The notes below the pieces were generated by a model. The model was not told the origin of the DNA. It did no database searches and worked only from the letters and a program-made list of their open reading frames with translations. DNA of 64,000 nucleotides from Microcella alkaliphila (GTDB taxonomy: Bacteria; Actinomycetota; Actinomycetes; Actinomycetales; Microbacteriaceae), in the NCBI RefSeq assembly GCF_002355395.1, contig NZ_AP017315.1, positions 1,054,001 to 1,118,000 on the forward strand, written 5' to 3'. Of the stretch, positions 63,804 to 64,000 are shown piece after piece. A program made the position numbers and the translations under genes. Within the stretch, counting starts at the first letter, position 1. Every line of letters starts with the position of its first letter.

Positions 63804-64000
63804 ATGATTTCCGACGGTGTGACGCCGGGCGACGACACCGCCCCCGGCACGAGCGAGGCTCCCGTCGACCACGGGGCCGACGCTGTTGCGCGCGTTCTCG
63901 CGAATGCCGACAGTGCCGCCCGCCGCGTCAGCATCCGCGAGGGGCGGGCCACGGCCCTGCAGCAGCAGAGCGACTACCTCGACGACCGGGATGGCGACCA
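63804..64000 (+). CDS. hflX: Probable GTPase HflX, N-terminal fragment
   Basis: The first 65 residues of an open frame that runs off the window. An acidic Gly/Pro-rich start, then DAVARVLANADSAARRVS and YLDDRDGDQ, which resembles the DGDQ(F/Y)-type stretch preceding HflX. The position after miaA-dapF is the usual place of hflX in Actinobacteria. The GTPase domain is not in view, so the call rests largely on gene order. TATGCT at 63791-63796 is followed 7 bases later by ATG 63804, fitting a leaderless message; GTG 63783 and ATG 63792 are in the same frame. Confidence 0.55.
   Translation, partial: MISDGVTPGDDTAPGTSEAPVDHGADAVARVLANADSAARRVSIREGRATALQQQSDYLDDRDGD

Overview
The window is a 64 kb piece of a high-GC actinobacterial chromosome, most likely from the family Microbacteriaceae. 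The evidence is the strong G/C bias at third codon positions, frequent GTG starts, chains of genes joined by 4-base GTGA/ATGA overlaps, a 12-base GAAC-N4-GTTC SOS box before recA, and two typical actinobacterial gene orders: obg-proB-proA-nadD-rsfS, and dapB/thyX/dapA-rnj-ftsK-pgsA-cinA-clgR-DUF3046-recA-recX-miaB-miaA-dapF-(hflX). No phage, IS element, CRISPR array or rRNA operon is visible. There is one tRNA (Ala, anticodon GGC).

Layout. 1-6.2 kb: obg (5' end missing), proline synthesis, NAD synthesis and ribosome silencing. 6.3-16.6 kb: tRNA-Ala, a PLP-dependent decarboxylase beside pdxH, a flavin monooxygenase, a UbiA-type prenyltransferase, a rhodanese lipoprotein, a two-component system with a small secreted protein, and an App1-type phosphatase. 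16.7-24.8 kb: a TetR regulator, a complete four-gene osmoprotectant (glycine betaine/choline type) ABC importer, a DedA protein, aspartate ammonia-lyase and a PrsW-type protease. 25-28.7 kb: a surface-protein module (DUF4397 protein, class F sortase, ECF sigma factor, anti-sigma factor) carrying several lesions. 28.7-36.1 kb: an acyltransferase, a PNPOx-like protein, a MarP-type periplasmic protease, rpsO, membrane proteins and pnp. 36.1-44.4 kb: an accessory stretch between pnp and dapB with a PEBP protein, a broken microbial rhodopsin, an aldo/keto reductase, TetR/phosphatase genes and a persulfide/CoA-disulfide operon with its own CstR-like repressor. 44.4-64 kb: lysine/DAP synthesis, thymidylate synthase, RNase J, FtsK, RecA/RecX and tRNA modification genes, interrupted by a sulfur/redox cluster and a DUF559 gene flanked by repeats.

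Main points of interest. (1) A proton-pump-type rhodopsin of the Exiguobacterium ESR-like kind has lost helix D and most of helix E, with a frameshift, while its retinal lysine helix and a strong terminator remain. (2) The sortase/ECF-sigma module has three lesions in neighbouring genes: an ACG in place of a usual start codon, a Ser where sortases have their catalytic Arg, and an in-frame TAG in sigma region 2. (3) Two 16-base ATACCC-N4-GGGTAT palindromes, plus a weaker third, link a CoA-disulfide reductase/rhodanese/CstR operon to a distant rhodanese lipoprotein, which suggests a small persulfide regulon. (4) DUF3046 between clgR and recA appears to start at CTG. Points 1 and 2 could reflect real gene decay or sequencing/assembly error; this cannot be decided from the sequence alone.
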